From positions 2,418,001 to 2,482,000 of the forward strand of contig NZ_JAFBBS010000001.1 of assembly GCF_016907315.1 (NCBI RefSeq): a stretch of DNA of 64,000 bases, in the 5' to 3' direction. This DNA is from Microbacterium esteraromaticum. Lineage in GTDB: Bacteria > Actinomycetota > Actinomycetes > Actinomycetales > Microbacteriaceae. The notes beneath the pieces are model-generated. The model made no database searches and had not been told where the DNA came from. It worked only from the letters and a program-made list of their open reading frames with translations. Of this stretch, positions 43,703-52,602 are shown piece by piece. The position numbers were made by a program, and so were the translations under genes. Every line of letters begins with the position of its first letter. The first letter of the stretch is position 1.

Positions 43703-44730
43703 CGGGCACCCCGCTGCGCGATCACACGTCTGTACACGCCCTCGGTCGCATCCGCCTGCGCTCGCAAGGTGAACGACTCGAGCTGGCGTCGACGCTGAGC
43801 CTCGCCCAGACGTGCGCGCCGGGGCGCATCGGCCGACAGTGCGGCGAGCAGTGCGGCCGCGTCGGCGGCGTCGCCCGGAGCGTACAGCGCAGCGCCTGCG
43901 AGCGGGCGGAGCATCTCCGAGTGGCCACCGGCATCGCTGGCGACGATCGGAAGGCCGGATGCCATCGCCTCGAGTACCGTGAGACCGAAGTGCTCGAAAG
44001 GCGACGTCGCGAGCAGCATGCCCGCCGAGCGCATGAGGTCCGGCAGATCGTCCCGGAAGCCCCGGAAGACGACCGCATCGCCGAGCCCCAGATCGTCAGC
44101 GAGGGTACGAAGCCACCGCTCCTGCGGGCCGGTGCCCGCGATCTCGAGCCGCCAGTCCGCGGCGGCGAGGCCGGAGGCGGCGAACGCGCGCACGCCGACG
44201 GCGGTGTCCTTCTCGGGCTGCAGACGCTGCGCCATGAGCACGGTGCGCTCTCGCTCCGACTCGCTCGCCTCGACCGGATCGACTCCGGGATGCACGATGG
44301 TCGACGGCACTCCGATCGACTCGGCGACGGCCCGGCTGATCGAGATCTCGGCATCGAGCATGCGCTCGACGGCGCGGTAGGCGATCGACGGGCCTCGCGA
44401 CCCTCGCCGCAGCGCGAAGTGGCGGGTCGAGACGAGCGCCGGGCCGCGTCGCGTGACGAGTCCCGCGATGGCCGCTGCCGTGTCGGCCGCCGTCATGTGC
44501 GAGTTGACCACGTCGACATCGGACGACCGGATCGCTGTGAGAGCCTCTCCCACGCTCGTGGCCGGAGCGAAGCTCACTCCCGCTTCGCGTAGCGGCAGTG
44601 CCATCCGCCTGGTGTCGCCGCCCGCGACGAAGACCTCGTGCCCGTCGGCGGCTTGGACCGCGGCCAGCCGGCGGATGAACTGCTCCACGCCCGCGAACCG
44701 ATCAGAGACCGTCACATGCAGGATCCTCAT
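43699..44730 (-). CDS. Glycosyltransferase family 4
   Basis: A 343-residue GT-B enzyme with ILHVTVSDRFAGVEQFIRRLAAVQA at the start, STRHFALRRG, ISRAVAESIGVPSTIVHPGVD, RTVLMAQRLQPEKDTAVGVRAFA, and SPFEHFGLTVLEAMASGLPIVASD containing the EX7E pair. It is coupled by 4-nt overlaps to genes on both sides. Confidence 0.87.
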   Translation of the reverse strand: MRILHVTVSDRFAGVEQFIRRLAAVQAADGHEVFVAGGDTRRMALPLREAGVSFAPATSVGEALTAIRSSDVDVVNSHMTAADTAAAIAGLVTRRGPALVSTRHFALRRGSRGPSIAYRAVERMLDAEISISRAVAESIGVPSTIVHPGVDPVEASESERERTVLMAQRLQPEKDTAVGVRAFAASGLAAADWRLEIAGTGPQERWLRTLADDLGLGDAVVFRGFRDDLPDLMRSAGMLLATSPFEHFGLTVLEAMASGLPIVASDAGGHSEMLRPLAGAALYAPGDAADAAALLAALSADAPRRARLGEAQRRRQLESFTLRAQADATEGVYRRVIAQRGAR

Positions 44731-45854
44731 GCCGCTCCCGCTCGCTCAGGAGCGACGTCGCGCAGCAGCGCGATGTACCGCTCGGCCGTCGCCCGCCAGG
44801 TGAGGTGCGTGACACTCGCCCGGCAGCGCTCGCGCCACTCATCGACCTCCGTGGCGGCGATGCGCTCGAGCGCGTGGCCGATCATCGCCGGATTCCGATC
44901 CACGAGATACCCGTTCACGCCATCGTCGATCAGGTCGGTCGCGCATCCTGTACGGGTCGCGATCACCGGGATTCCGCTCGCGAGGGCCTCGGTGATCACC
45001 AGGCCGTAGGACTCGTAGTAGCTGGGGAACAGGAATAGGTCAGCGGCGGCGAAGAACCGCGGCAGATCTGTCTGCGGGCCCGCGAACAGGACGCGGTCGG
45101 CCACGCCGACGGCTTCGGCGCGACCGCGCATCTTCTCGATGACCGACTCGTATCCGCCGACGACGAGCAGCAGCACGGTGGGAGCGTGCACGAGGGCATC
45201 GATCGCCTCGCCGACGCCCTTGCGCTCGAACTCGTGCCCGACGAACAGCGCCACTCGGTGCTCGTCATCGAGGTTCAGTGCGGCCCGGGCCGTTGATCGC
45301 TCTGCTGCGTCCGGCGGGCGAAAGCGCTCGAGATCGACTCCATGCGGGATCACGGTGATCGGCGGCGCGACCCTGCCATACGCACGCGACAGCTCACCGA
45401 CCTCGTTGTCGGTCAGTGCGACGATCGCGCGGTGCGTGTGCCCTCGATACCGGATGCGGTCGCGCACGAAGGTGAAGGAGTGCAGCGGATTGCGCACCAT
45501 TCGCCAGAATGTGTCGCCTCGCGCCCGCATCGATGAGAAGACGATGCCGTGGTTGACGTAGACGTCGCCGGCCATCACGGCGTTGTGGCAGATGGACACT
45601 GCCTCAGGGTGCTCTGCGAGGAATCGCCTGGCCTTTCGCGTTCCCGCGATCGAGAACTCGACCGCGTACCAGACGCGTGAGACACGATGCAGCAGCAGGG
45701 AGCGGGGACGAGCGCGACCGTGGCCGCGCGCCATGTCGGCGGTGAACGCCTCGACGGTGTGGCCCAGACGGCGCAGCTCCTCCGACAGGCGCATCGCACT
45801 GCCTCCGACACCCGAGCCGGAGCCGATCGTCGGAACGATCTGCACGATGTGCAT
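44727..45854 (-). CDS. Glycosyltransferase family 4
   Basis: A 375-residue GT-B enzyme: IVPTIGSGSGVGGSAMRLSEEL at the start, VIPHGVDLERFRPPD, VALFVGHEFERKGVGEAIDAL and SYYESYGLVITEALASGIPVIAT with the EX7E pair. The ATG at 45854 shares one base with the upstream stop (TGATG). The 3' end overlaps the next gene by 4 nt. Confidence 0.88.
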   Translation of the reverse strand: MHIVQIVPTIGSGSGVGGSAMRLSEELRRLGHTVEAFTADMARGHGRARPRSLLLHRVSRVWYAVEFSIAGTRKARRFLAEHPEAVSICHNAVMAGDVYVNHGIVFSSMRARGDTFWRMVRNPLHSFTFVRDRIRYRGHTHRAIVALTDNEVGELSRAYGRVAPPITVIPHGVDLERFRPPDAAERSTARAALNLDDEHRVALFVGHEFERKGVGEAIDALVHAPTVLLLVVGGYESVIEKMRGRAEAVGVADRVLFAGPQTDLPRFFAAADLFLFPSYYESYGLVITEALASGIPVIATRTGCATDLIDDGVNGYLVDRNPAMIGHALERIAATEVDEWRERCRASVTHLTWRATAERYIALLRDVAPERAGAA

Positions 45855-47830
45855 CAGACGACCATCCGCTCGACCTCAGCCGCATCGGCGCGGAAACGCC
45901 CTTCGACGCGCACGGGCCCGAGGCGGTACAGCGCGGCTCTTCTTCGTGCTTCCCGGCTGCGCTCGCCGCGCAGCAGGACCGAGCGCACGACGGCGCCCAG
46001 CCAGCCGGCTGTGCGGGCCGACGCCCACCCGGCGGTGCCGAAGTGCTTGCGGAAGAAGCGCTCCTGCGATGCGAAGAACAGCGCTTCACGGCGCCGAGGG
46101 TCACTGCTCGTGCCTGCGCCGACGTGCAGTGCCTCCACCCCGTCGGCGACGCCGTGCCGCCACCCCACCAGGCGCGCGCGGTACGCCCAGTCGGTCTCTT
46201 CCGCGTAGAGGAAGAATCGCTCGTCGAATCCGCCCAGCTGATCCAGCGCCTCCGCGCGCAGCAGCAGAACCGACCCGATCACGAAGCCGTCGCGGTCGCG
46301 TCGCCGCCGCCCGAGTCCGGCAGCATCGAGCCATGCGCCGGCGGGCGAGGGAAACGGCCAGCGCACGCGCGCGCGACGACCTGCGCCGTCGACCTGCCGG
46401 GGGCCGATGCTCGCCAGGTGAGGGTCCGCGTGCAGCGCGTGCTGCAGTTCTCGGACGTCGGACTCGGCGATCACCGCATCCGGATTCAGCAGCAGCACAT
46501 CGGCGTCCGGCTCCAGACGGTCGCCCAGAACCCGGTTGACGGCTGCGCCGAAGCCGAGGTTGGCGCCTGCGTCGATGTACCGCACGCCGAGCTCCGCACA
46601 CAGCTCGCCGATCTCGGCGAGCGAGGAGTTGTCGATCACCGTGACGGGCAGCGCCGCGACCGGCTCGAGCGCGCGACGCAGCATTCCGGGTGAGCCGAAC
46701 GCGACGACGATGATCTCGAGACCACGATCGGATGCCCCGGTGGTTCGGGCCGCGGCGCGATAGAGCTCGCGATAGCGATCGGCCACCGCGTCCCACGCGC
46801 ACTCCTCCGCGCGGATAAGTCCGTCGGCTCGCAGCCGCTCTCGTTCGGGTCCGGATGCTCTCCCCAGCGCAGCGCCCAGCGCCTCGGCGTCTCCGCGCGG
46901 CACCACGAGGCCCGCGCCGCCGACCACCTCGGGCAGAGCCCCCGCGTCGCTCGCGACAACGGGCACACCGGCGGCCATCGCCTCGACGGCGACGCGGCCA
47001 AACTGCTCGGTCCAGCTCGATGTCGGCACGCTCGGCACGGCCACCACATCGAGCGAGGCATAGAACTCGGGCATCCGCTCGGGTGGCACCGGCCCGACCA
47101 GCTCGACGCGGTCGGCGATGCCCAGCATCCGGCTGCGCTCGGTGATGTCTGGCGCGAGAGGACCAGCCCCGGCGAACCGCACCCGCAGCTGCGGGAACGC
47201 GGCGACCGCGTCGAGCAGCACCTGGACGCCCTTCTCCTCGACCAGCCTGCCGACGAAGCCGACCACTGCCCGACCGTCGTCACTGCTCGGGCGGCGGCTC
47301 TCGGACCGTCCCGAGGTCGAGATCTCGACCCCGAGCGGAATCACCCGAGGCCGGCCGGAGAAGCCCTTCTCGACGCAGATCGCGCCTGCTTCGCTGTTGC
47401 AGACCGAGAGCGCCGAGGCGGTGCGCAGAGCCGTCCGCTCGGACCAGCGGAACGGCGCGGGGTAGCGCTTGCGGATGTTCTGAGCGGAGTAGAGCGCGAA
47501 CGGCGCTCGCTGCCGGCGCAGCGCGCGCAGCAGCAGCACCTCGGCGGTCGCGAGCGCGAAAGGCTCCTCGTGGATGTCTATGACGTCCCACTGCTCGCCG
47601 AGCGCTCGCCAGAGCGGACCGGGGGAGTAGAGGAAGAGCGCGGGGTGCCGGCCGAGTGTGGATGCGGGCCGAACCCAGGGCTCGGCGTCGTCGAGGGAGA
47701 CCTCTGCGCCACCGGCATGCCAACGTCGGGCCGTGATGAGCTCGACATCCTCACCGCGCCCCCGCAGCGCCCTTTCCCGCTCGCGCCACGGCCCCACCGT
47801 CGCGCTGTGGGAAATTCTTAGTACACGCAA
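45854..47830 (-). CDS. Two-domain glycosyltransferase, GT4 fused to GT2
   Basis: A 658-residue protein. Residues 1-390 are a GT-B domain (SAQNIRKRYP, VGFVGRLVEEKGVQVLLDAV, WTEQFGRVAVEAMAAGVPVVASD); residues about 400-658 are a GT-A domain (LEIIVVAFGSPGMLRRAL, ANLGFGAAVNRVLGD, VLLLNPDAVI, GSVLLLRAEAL...GGFDERFFLYAEETDWAYRA). It probably adds two consecutive sugars. The start is taken as TTG at 47830, with AGGGGAG five bases upstream; the frame stays open further upstream but encodes no glycosyltransferase sequence. The first codons (GTA, CTA, AGA, ATT) are unlike the rest of the gene. It heads a four-gene operon. Confidence 0.82.
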   Translation of the reverse strand: MRVLRISHSATVGPWRERERALRGRGEDVELITARRWHAGGAEVSLDDAEPWVRPASTLGRHPALFLYSPGPLWRALGEQWDVIDIHEEPFALATAEVLLLRALRRQRAPFALYSAQNIRKRYPAPFRWSERTALRTASALSVCNSEAGAICVEKGFSGRPRVIPLGVEISTSGRSESRRPSSDDGRAVVGFVGRLVEEKGVQVLLDAVAAFPQLRVRFAGAGPLAPDITERSRMLGIADRVELVGPVPPERMPEFYASLDVVAVPSVPTSSWTEQFGRVAVEAMAAGVPVVASDAGALPEVVGGAGLVVPRGDAEALGAALGRASGPERERLRADGLIRAEECAWDAVADRYRELYRAAARTTGASDRGLEIIVVAFGSPGMLRRALEPVAALPVTVIDNSSLAEIGELCAELGVRYIDAGANLGFGAAVNRVLGDRLEPDADVLLLNPDAVIAESDVRELQHALHADPHLASIGPRQVDGAGRRARVRWPFPSPAGAWLDAAGLGRRRRDRDGFVIGSVLLLRAEALDQLGGFDERFFLYAEETDWAYRARLVGWRHGVADGVEALHVGAGTSSDPRRREALFFASQERFFRKHFGTAGWASARTAGWLGAVVRSVLLRGERSREARRRAALYRLGPVRVEGRFRADAAEVERMVV

Positions 47831-47989
47831 CCCGACTCCCCTGTAGGCTACGAACAACAATAGACCGCAGGCGCTACCCCCTGGTGCCTGAGGTGACACT
47901 TGACGGACGTCGGGAAACGTCCGTCGAGGAGGGTCAGGGGGCGCGGCAACTGGGAGCCGTGAATCTGGGGATTGCTGGGGAATCTGGGG
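47831..47989. promoter_or_regulatory. Divergent control region with inverted repeat
   Basis: This 159-bp region lies between two divergent glycosyltransferase units. It has an AT-rich segment at 47849-47873 with TAGCCT- and TATTGT-like hexamers on the minus strand, and a perfect 9-bp inverted repeat (47902-47910 with 47917-47925, 6-nt loop) that could be an operator or leader hairpin on the plus side. Confidence 0.45.
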
Positions 47990-49255
47990 ATGGATGCTTC
48001 GCGTTTCGCGAGTCCGCATATCGTGCACCTCGCGCACACCACGGCGGCAGGAGGCGCAGAGCTCGCGCTCAAGCGCCTGCTCGACGCCGAGACCGACTGG
48101 CAGGCGAGCCTGCTCGTTCCCGCATGCGAGGATGAGGACGTCTTCGCGGGCGTGAGCTGGCGCTCCGTGCGCGGCGTTCGTCAGCTCGCGGGGGCGAGTT
48201 CGGGCGGACCGCTGCGGATGGTCGGGCTCGCCGTCCGACTGCTCGTGCAGGCCGCTGTGACCCGATGGCATCGTCGCGTACGTGACAGCGATCTCGTCGT
48301 CGCCAACTCGACGCGCGCGGCCGCGTACGGCGCTCTCGCTGTACTGGGCACCGCTCGCCCGTTCGTCGTGCACCTGCGTGACCACGTCACCCCTGAGGCG
48401 CTCGGATCATTCGGCTACCGGATGATGACGAGTCTGGTGCTTCCACGGGCTGACGGCGTCATCGCGAACTCCAACGGCACGCTCGCCACCGCAGTCTCGT
48501 TCCTGCGCGACGACGCGGTGAGCGCGGTCGTCCCCAGTCCGTCGGGGCTTGAACGACTGCGCGCGGTGCCGCGGACCGAGGGCCAGCCCCTGCGCATCGG
48601 GATGCTCGCGCGCCTCGATCCGTGGAAGGGTCAGCTCCCCCTCATCGAGGCATTCGCTCAGGCCTTCCCCGACGGTGACGTCGAACTCGACCTCGCCGGG
48701 GCCGGGCTGTTCGAGCACGATGCCTTCATCGGTCAGCTGAAGCGTCGTGCTGCAGAACTCGGAGTCGCGGACAGGGTCAACTTCCTCGGTCACGTCGACG
48801 ACATCGCCTCGCTGCTCGCGACGTGGAGCATCACGGTGCAGTACTCGATGCGCCCCGAGCCGCTCGGCCAGAACGTGCTGCAGTGCCTCGCAGCCGGCAC
48901 GGCTCTGGTCACCGCCGACGAGGGCGGTCCGGTCGAGTGGGTGCGTGACGGGCAGAACGGCCTTCGCGTCCCGCCGCGGGATGCCGGTGCACTCGCCGCG
49001 GCGCTGCGCCGTCTCGCAGACGACCCCGAGCTGCGGTCGCGCCTGGGCCGTGCGGCGCGATCGACGCCGGGACTGCTCGATGACGCCGAGATCGCCGCGA
49101 TCCACGCTCATCTCTATCGCGATGTGATCGGCGCGGCAGACAGCGGCCGCGTCGCAGAGAGAGAACTCAGCCCAGTCGTGACGATCCCGTTCCATGCGTC
49201 GCATCCGCTCGCGGCATTCCAGGCCATCCCTGTTGCGGGAGCCCGGACGAGCTGA
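47990..49255 (+). CDS. Glycosyltransferase family 4
   Basis: A 421-residue GT-B enzyme: IVHLAHTTAAGGAELALKRLL near the start, VVANSTRAAAYGALAVLG, LRIGMLARLDPWKGQLPLIEAF, and PEPLGQNVLQCLAAGTALVTADEGG, where Glu-Pro-Leu-Gly-Gln-Asn replaces the usual first half of the EX7E motif. ATG at 47990 has GGGGA eight bases upstream; TTG at 47972 is an alternative. It is followed 17 nt later by the nucleotidyltransferase, probably in one transcript. Confidence 0.86.
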   Translation: MDASRFASPHIVHLAHTTAAGGAELALKRLLDAETDWQASLLVPACEDEDVFAGVSWRSVRGVRQLAGASSGGPLRMVGLAVRLLVQAAVTRWHRRVRDSDLVVANSTRAAAYGALAVLGTARPFVVHLRDHVTPEALGSFGYRMMTSLVLPRADGVIANSNGTLATAVSFLRDDAVSAVVPSPSGLERLRAVPRTEGQPLRIGMLARLDPWKGQLPLIEAFAQAFPDGDVELDLAGAGLFEHDAFIGQLKRRAAELGVADRVNFLGHVDDIASLLATWSITVQYSMRPEPLGQNVLQCLAAGTALVTADEGGPVEWVRDGQNGLRVPPRDAGALAAALRRLADDPELRSRLGRAARSTPGLLDDAEIAAIHAHLYRDVIGAADSGRVAERELSPVVTIPFHASHPLAAFQAIPVAGARTS

Positions 49256-49272
49256 TCGTCTAGGCTGACGGC

Positions 49273-50157
49273 GTGATCGACTCCGCGCCGGGTGCGCCCG
49301 CAGCGCGCTCGGTCCCGGCTGTCCCAGGGCGAGCGCGACTGGCCCTCGCGCGCGCCGCTGTGCAGGTCATCGCCGACGGGCTGGGCACGCGCCTGCTGCA
49401 CATCAAGGGCGACGTGGTCGATCCAGCGCTGCAGCCCGCTGCCAGACCAGGATCGGACGTCGACGTCATCGCCGATCCGAGCGCCATCCCAGCTCTGCAC
49501 CGTGATCTGCTGGCCCACGGCTGGAGCGTGTACAGCACTTTCCGCTTCGGGTCATCATTCGAGCACGCTCAGACCTACACTCACCCGGTATGGGGCCATC
49601 TCGATCTGCATCGGCGCTTTCCCGGCATCGGCCTCCCGGATCAGGTCGCGTTCGAGCACCTGTGGCGCGATCGCGCTCGCCGCGACGTATGCGGCGTCGA
49701 GATCCGCACGCCCAGCATCGACGCACAGCTGCTGATCCTCGTGCTCAACGCGGCCAGGAACCGCGGCACGATTCCCGAGGCCTGGACGGCTCTCGATGAC
49801 GGCGGCCAGGAGCGCATGCGACGTCTCATCTCCCAGCTGCGCGCAGAGGTGGCCGTCGCCGCTCTCACGGGCGATCTGGAACGCTACCGCCGGTACCGCG
49901 AGCACCTGCTGTGGAAGATCACCGTGAACGGCGGCCCCCGGATCGTGGAGTGGTGGGCTCGGATCGTCGCCCAGCCGACGCTGCGGGGCAGCCTGCGCGT
50001 GGCGGCGCAGGCGCCGCTGGTCAACACCGACCGGCTCACCCGGCGTCTCGGGCGCGTACCGCGCGGGAAGGAAGTACTGGGGGAGTTCTTCATGAGGGCA
50101 GTTCGGGGGCTGCGAGAAGGTGCGGCGCTGGTGGCGAGGAAAGCCGGGCGACGATGA
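49273..50157 (+). CDS. Nucleotidyltransferase-family protein (NTP_transf_5-like)
   Basis: A 294-residue paralogue of the protein at 4933-5793. Family landmarks: RLLHIKGD (about residues 41-48), GSDVDVIADP (about 60-69, the Asp pair), THPVWGHLDLHRRFPG, and LLILVLNAARNRGT. The C-terminal third is helical, basic and rich in Trp/Arg. GTG at 49273 starts the gene; the stop overlaps the PqqD-like start as ATGA, the same arrangement as in locus A. The substrate is unknown. Confidence 0.78.
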   Translation: MIDSAPGAPAARSVPAVPGRARLALARAAVQVIADGLGTRLLHIKGDVVDPALQPAARPGSDVDVIADPSAIPALHRDLLAHGWSVYSTFRFGSSFEHAQTYTHPVWGHLDLHRRFPGIGLPDQVAFEHLWRDRARRDVCGVEIRTPSIDAQLLILVLNAARNRGTIPEAWTALDDGGQERMRRLISQLRAEVAVAALTGDLERYRRYREHLLWKITVNGGPRIVEWWARIVAQPTLRGSLRVAAQAPLVNTDRLTRRLGRVPRGKEVLGEFFMRAVRGLREGAALVARKAGRR

Positions 50158-50438
50158 CCGCCGTGCTGTGCCCGCATCCGCTCTGCGGCGTCTTCGACGA
50201 CGGCGCCGGGCTCTACGTCGCCCGCCTGCCCGACGGGCCGATCATCGCGCTCGACGAGGTGTCGGCGCTGATCTGGCGGTCGGCAGGCACCGGGTCGCGC
50301 GCCGACGTCATCGCGACGGTCGCCGAGGCGACGGGCGAGAAACCGGATGCCATCGCGCACCACATCCATGCGTTCCTCGACGACCTCGTCGACAGGGGTC
50401 TTCTGGTCGCCTCCGCGGTGGCCGACGAGGCCCTCTGA
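50154..50438 (+). CDS. PqqD-like (RiPP recognition element type) protein
   Basis: A 94-residue protein: GLYVARLPDGPIIALDEVSALIWRSAG (about residues 18-44) followed by SRADVIATVAEATG and IHAFLDDLVDRGLLVAS, the PqqD strand-helix-turn-helix pattern. Coupled by a 4-nt overlap to the nucleotidyltransferase. Only 26 nt separate it from the MauE-thioredoxin gene. No precursor-like small gene is visible in the gap. Confidence 0.78.
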   Translation: MTAVLCPHPLCGVFDDGAGLYVARLPDGPIIALDEVSALIWRSAGTGSRADVIATVAEATGEKPDAIAHHIHAFLDDLVDRGLLVASAVADEAL

Positions 50439-50464
50439 GGTCGGCCGCCGAATAGCATGGAGAG

Positions 50465-51472
50465 GTGACCTCAGCCCTGCTCATCGGCCCCGCTCTGCTG
50501 CTCGGCGGCGTGCTCATCGCCAGCGGCGCTCTGAAGCTGCGCCGCCCGGCCGACCTGACGGAGTTCGATCAGCTCGGCGTGCCCACGGCCCTTCGACGGC
50601 AGTGGATCGCCGCGGCCCATCCGTGGGGCGAGCTGCTGCTCGGCGTCGTGCTGCTCGTGGCCGGCGGCTGGATCGGAGCACTCGCGGCACTGGCGGCGAC
50701 ACTGCTGATGGCGGCCTATCTCGTGCTCCTCTCTCGCGCGCGGCGCGCGACTCCCGATGCGTCGTGCGCGTGCTTCGGCAGCTCCAAGAAAATCACCACA
50801 GTGACCATCGCCCGCAACGCGTGGCTGAGCCTGCTGGGTGCGCTTGCGTTCGTGGCGGCGTGGGCACTGCCGGTGCTCGGCGGGCCGCTGGCGGCCCTCG
50901 CCGGTGACGGCTGGGCGTGGCTGCTGGTGGTGCTGGCCGGGGCCGCGACCGTCGCGCTGGTGATGTGGCCAGAGCCGGTGGATGCTGTGGCCGCCGCACC
51001 ACAGGCCTCCGGCGTCGGCGACGCAGCAGGGGCTGATGGGGAACTCGACTACATCCGCTCGATCACCCCGGCAGTCCCCGTGACGATGTCCAACGGATCG
51101 ACGCAGACGCTGCGCGAACTGAGCTCGGCCAGGCCGATGCTGATGCTCGCCGTCAGTGCGACCTGCGGCTCGTGCACGAGCACGATCGAGAGCCGCGAGC
51201 GGTGGCGTGAGCTGCTGCCGGAGATCGACATCCGCCTGGTCATGACTGCGGCGCCAGACGAGACCGAGATCGCCGAGCGGGCTCATCCGATGTCGATGCA
51301 CGACCCCGACCGCCGGGTCGCCCCTTCGCTCGGCTACACATCGACCCCGTCGGCCGTGCTGTTCGGCATGGACGGCATGCTCGCGGGCGGCCCCGTGAGC
51401 GGAGCCGACGCTATCCGCGAGTTCGTCGGCGACGTCTACGAGAGTCTGCACGGCGAGCGTCCGCCCGCCTGA
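50465..51472 (+). CDS. MauE-like membrane domain fused to thioredoxin-like domain
   Basis: A 335-residue protein. Residues 1-170 form a MauE/DoxX-like membrane domain of about five spans with ASGALKLRRP near the start and a Cys-x-Cys (CACFG, residues 101-103) facing one side. A flexible Ala-rich linker follows, then a thioredoxin-like domain (about 195-335) with CGSC at 234-237, a TSTPSAVLFG cis-Pro loop and an outside location. It could move disulfide-level reducing equivalents across the membrane. It is the last gene of the cassette; the stop codon lies in a shared terminator stem. Confidence 0.8.
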   Translation: MTSALLIGPALLLGGVLIASGALKLRRPADLTEFDQLGVPTALRRQWIAAAHPWGELLLGVVLLVAGGWIGALAALAATLLMAAYLVLLSRARRATPDASCACFGSSKKITTVTIARNAWLSLLGALAFVAAWALPVLGGPLAALAGDGWAWLLVVLAGAATVALVMWPEPVDAVAAAPQASGVGDAAGADGELDYIRSITPAVPVTMSNGSTQTLRELSSARPMLMLAVSATCGSCTSTIESRERWRELLPEIDIRLVMTAAPDETEIAERAHPMSMHDPDRRVAPSLGYTSTPSAVLFGMDGMLAGGPVSGADAIREFVGDVYESLHGERPPA

Positions 51473-51507
51473 GTACTTCCTTGCTCGCCTGCCGGAGTCA
51501 GGCGGGC
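51463..51507. terminator. Convergent stem-loop spanning two stop codons
   Basis: GCCCGCCTGA at 51463-51472 pairs with TCAGGCGGGC at 51498-51507 (10 bp). The TGA of the plus-strand gene and the TGA of the minus-strand gene each lie inside a stem arm, so one structure can serve both directions. Confidence 0.6.
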
Positions 51508-52589
51508 AGCCACTCGCGGATGCGGCGGTCGAAGACCGTCGCATCGAACTGCCGAGCACGGGCGACGACCCCGTCTGCGGGCAGCTCGCGCACGCGGTCG
51601 ACGGCATGGCGCACCGTCGACTCCGAGAAGTCGGAGACGAGTGCGCCAGACACCCCGTCGAGCACGGTCTCTGCCGTGCCGCCCACATCGCGGGCGATCA
51701 CCGGAGTCCCTGTCGCCATCGCCTCGACGGGCATGATCCCGAAGTCCTCGACCGCGGGGAACACGAAGGCCACGCTGCGACGGAACAGCGCCACGAGGAG
51801 CGCATGCGACGGCCGCGACACGAAGTGCACCTCGGCGCCGAGATCGGCCGCGAGCTGCGCCAGCGCGTCGCGCTCTGGTCCGTCGCCTGCGAGCACGACG
51901 GGCAGCCCGGCGGCGACCCCCGAACGGATCACGAGGTCGAGCCGCTTGTACGAGACGAAGCGCGATGCCCCGAGCAGGTACTCCGACGGCAGCGTCGCCA
52001 GCACCGCAGCATCCGGTTCATCCAGCTCGTACTCGCCGGTGAAACGATCGACCTCGACGGGCGGATGGATCACGCCGGCATCCACACCCCAGTGCCGCTG
52101 GATGCGCTCGCGCACCGCCTGGCTGTTCGCGACGACCGAATGCGCCTCCTGCGCTCGACGTCGGTCGACGCTGCGCAGCGGGGGAGATGCCAGCCGCACA
52201 GGCAGTGACCGACCCCGCTCGTCGAGCTCTGGGCTCCAGATGTATCGCGCGGGCGTGTGGACGTACACGTACTTCGGCGCCCCTCGCGCCGGACCGGAGA
52301 ACCGCGCGTGGTGAGCGAACAGATGAGAGCTGCACAGCACCCACTCCGCGTCGCTGCGGCCAAGGTGCCGCCAGGTGAGCGGTTCCAGAGGCAGAGCCAG
52401 GGCTTTGCGTCGGCGCAGCGGCGTGCGCGCGAGCCACGTCTCGGAAACGCCCTCGGGCGCGAACCGGTCGGGTGCGTCGTTCCAGAGGGCGTGCAGCCGG
52501 GCATCCGGAAACAGCCCGGTCAGTCTCTCGACGACGTTCTCGGCCCCGCCGAAGCGCTCCAGCCACTCGTGGACGATGGCGCCTGTCAT
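51498..52589 (-). CDS. Glycosyltransferase family 4, WbaZ/mannosyltransferase-like
   Basis: A 363-residue GT-B enzyme of the group that starts with a GGAENV helix (HEWLERFGGAENVVERL). It has HTPARYIWSPELDERGR, VVANSQAVRERIQRHWG, VIHPPVEVDRF, LLGASRFVSYKRLDLVI and the EX7E-like PAVEDFGIMPVEAMATGTPVIARD. This set is typical of mannosyl- or rhamnosyltransferases that act early on the lipid-linked unit. It lies 13 nt behind the initiating sugar transferase in the same unit. Confidence 0.88.
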   Translation of the reverse strand: MTGAIVHEWLERFGGAENVVERLTGLFPDARLHALWNDAPDRFAPEGVSETWLARTPLRRRKALALPLEPLTWRHLGRSDAEWVLCSSHLFAHHARFSGPARGAPKYVYVHTPARYIWSPELDERGRSLPVRLASPPLRSVDRRRAQEAHSVVANSQAVRERIQRHWGVDAGVIHPPVEVDRFTGEYELDEPDAAVLATLPSEYLLGASRFVSYKRLDLVIRSGVAAGLPVVLAGDGPERDALAQLAADLGAEVHFVSRPSHALLVALFRRSVAFVFPAVEDFGIMPVEAMATGTPVIARDVGGTAETVLDGVSGALVSDFSESTVRHAVDRVRELPADGVVARARQFDATVFDRRIREWLPA

Positions 52590-52602
52590 CGGCGAATTCC
52601 TC

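Noticed and set aside
47831..48385. N-terminal extension of the GT4-GT2 fusion protein
   Set aside because: The frame is open but runs antisense to the glycosyltransferase at 47990 and encodes no recognisable sequence; a good ribosome site lies at the TTG.
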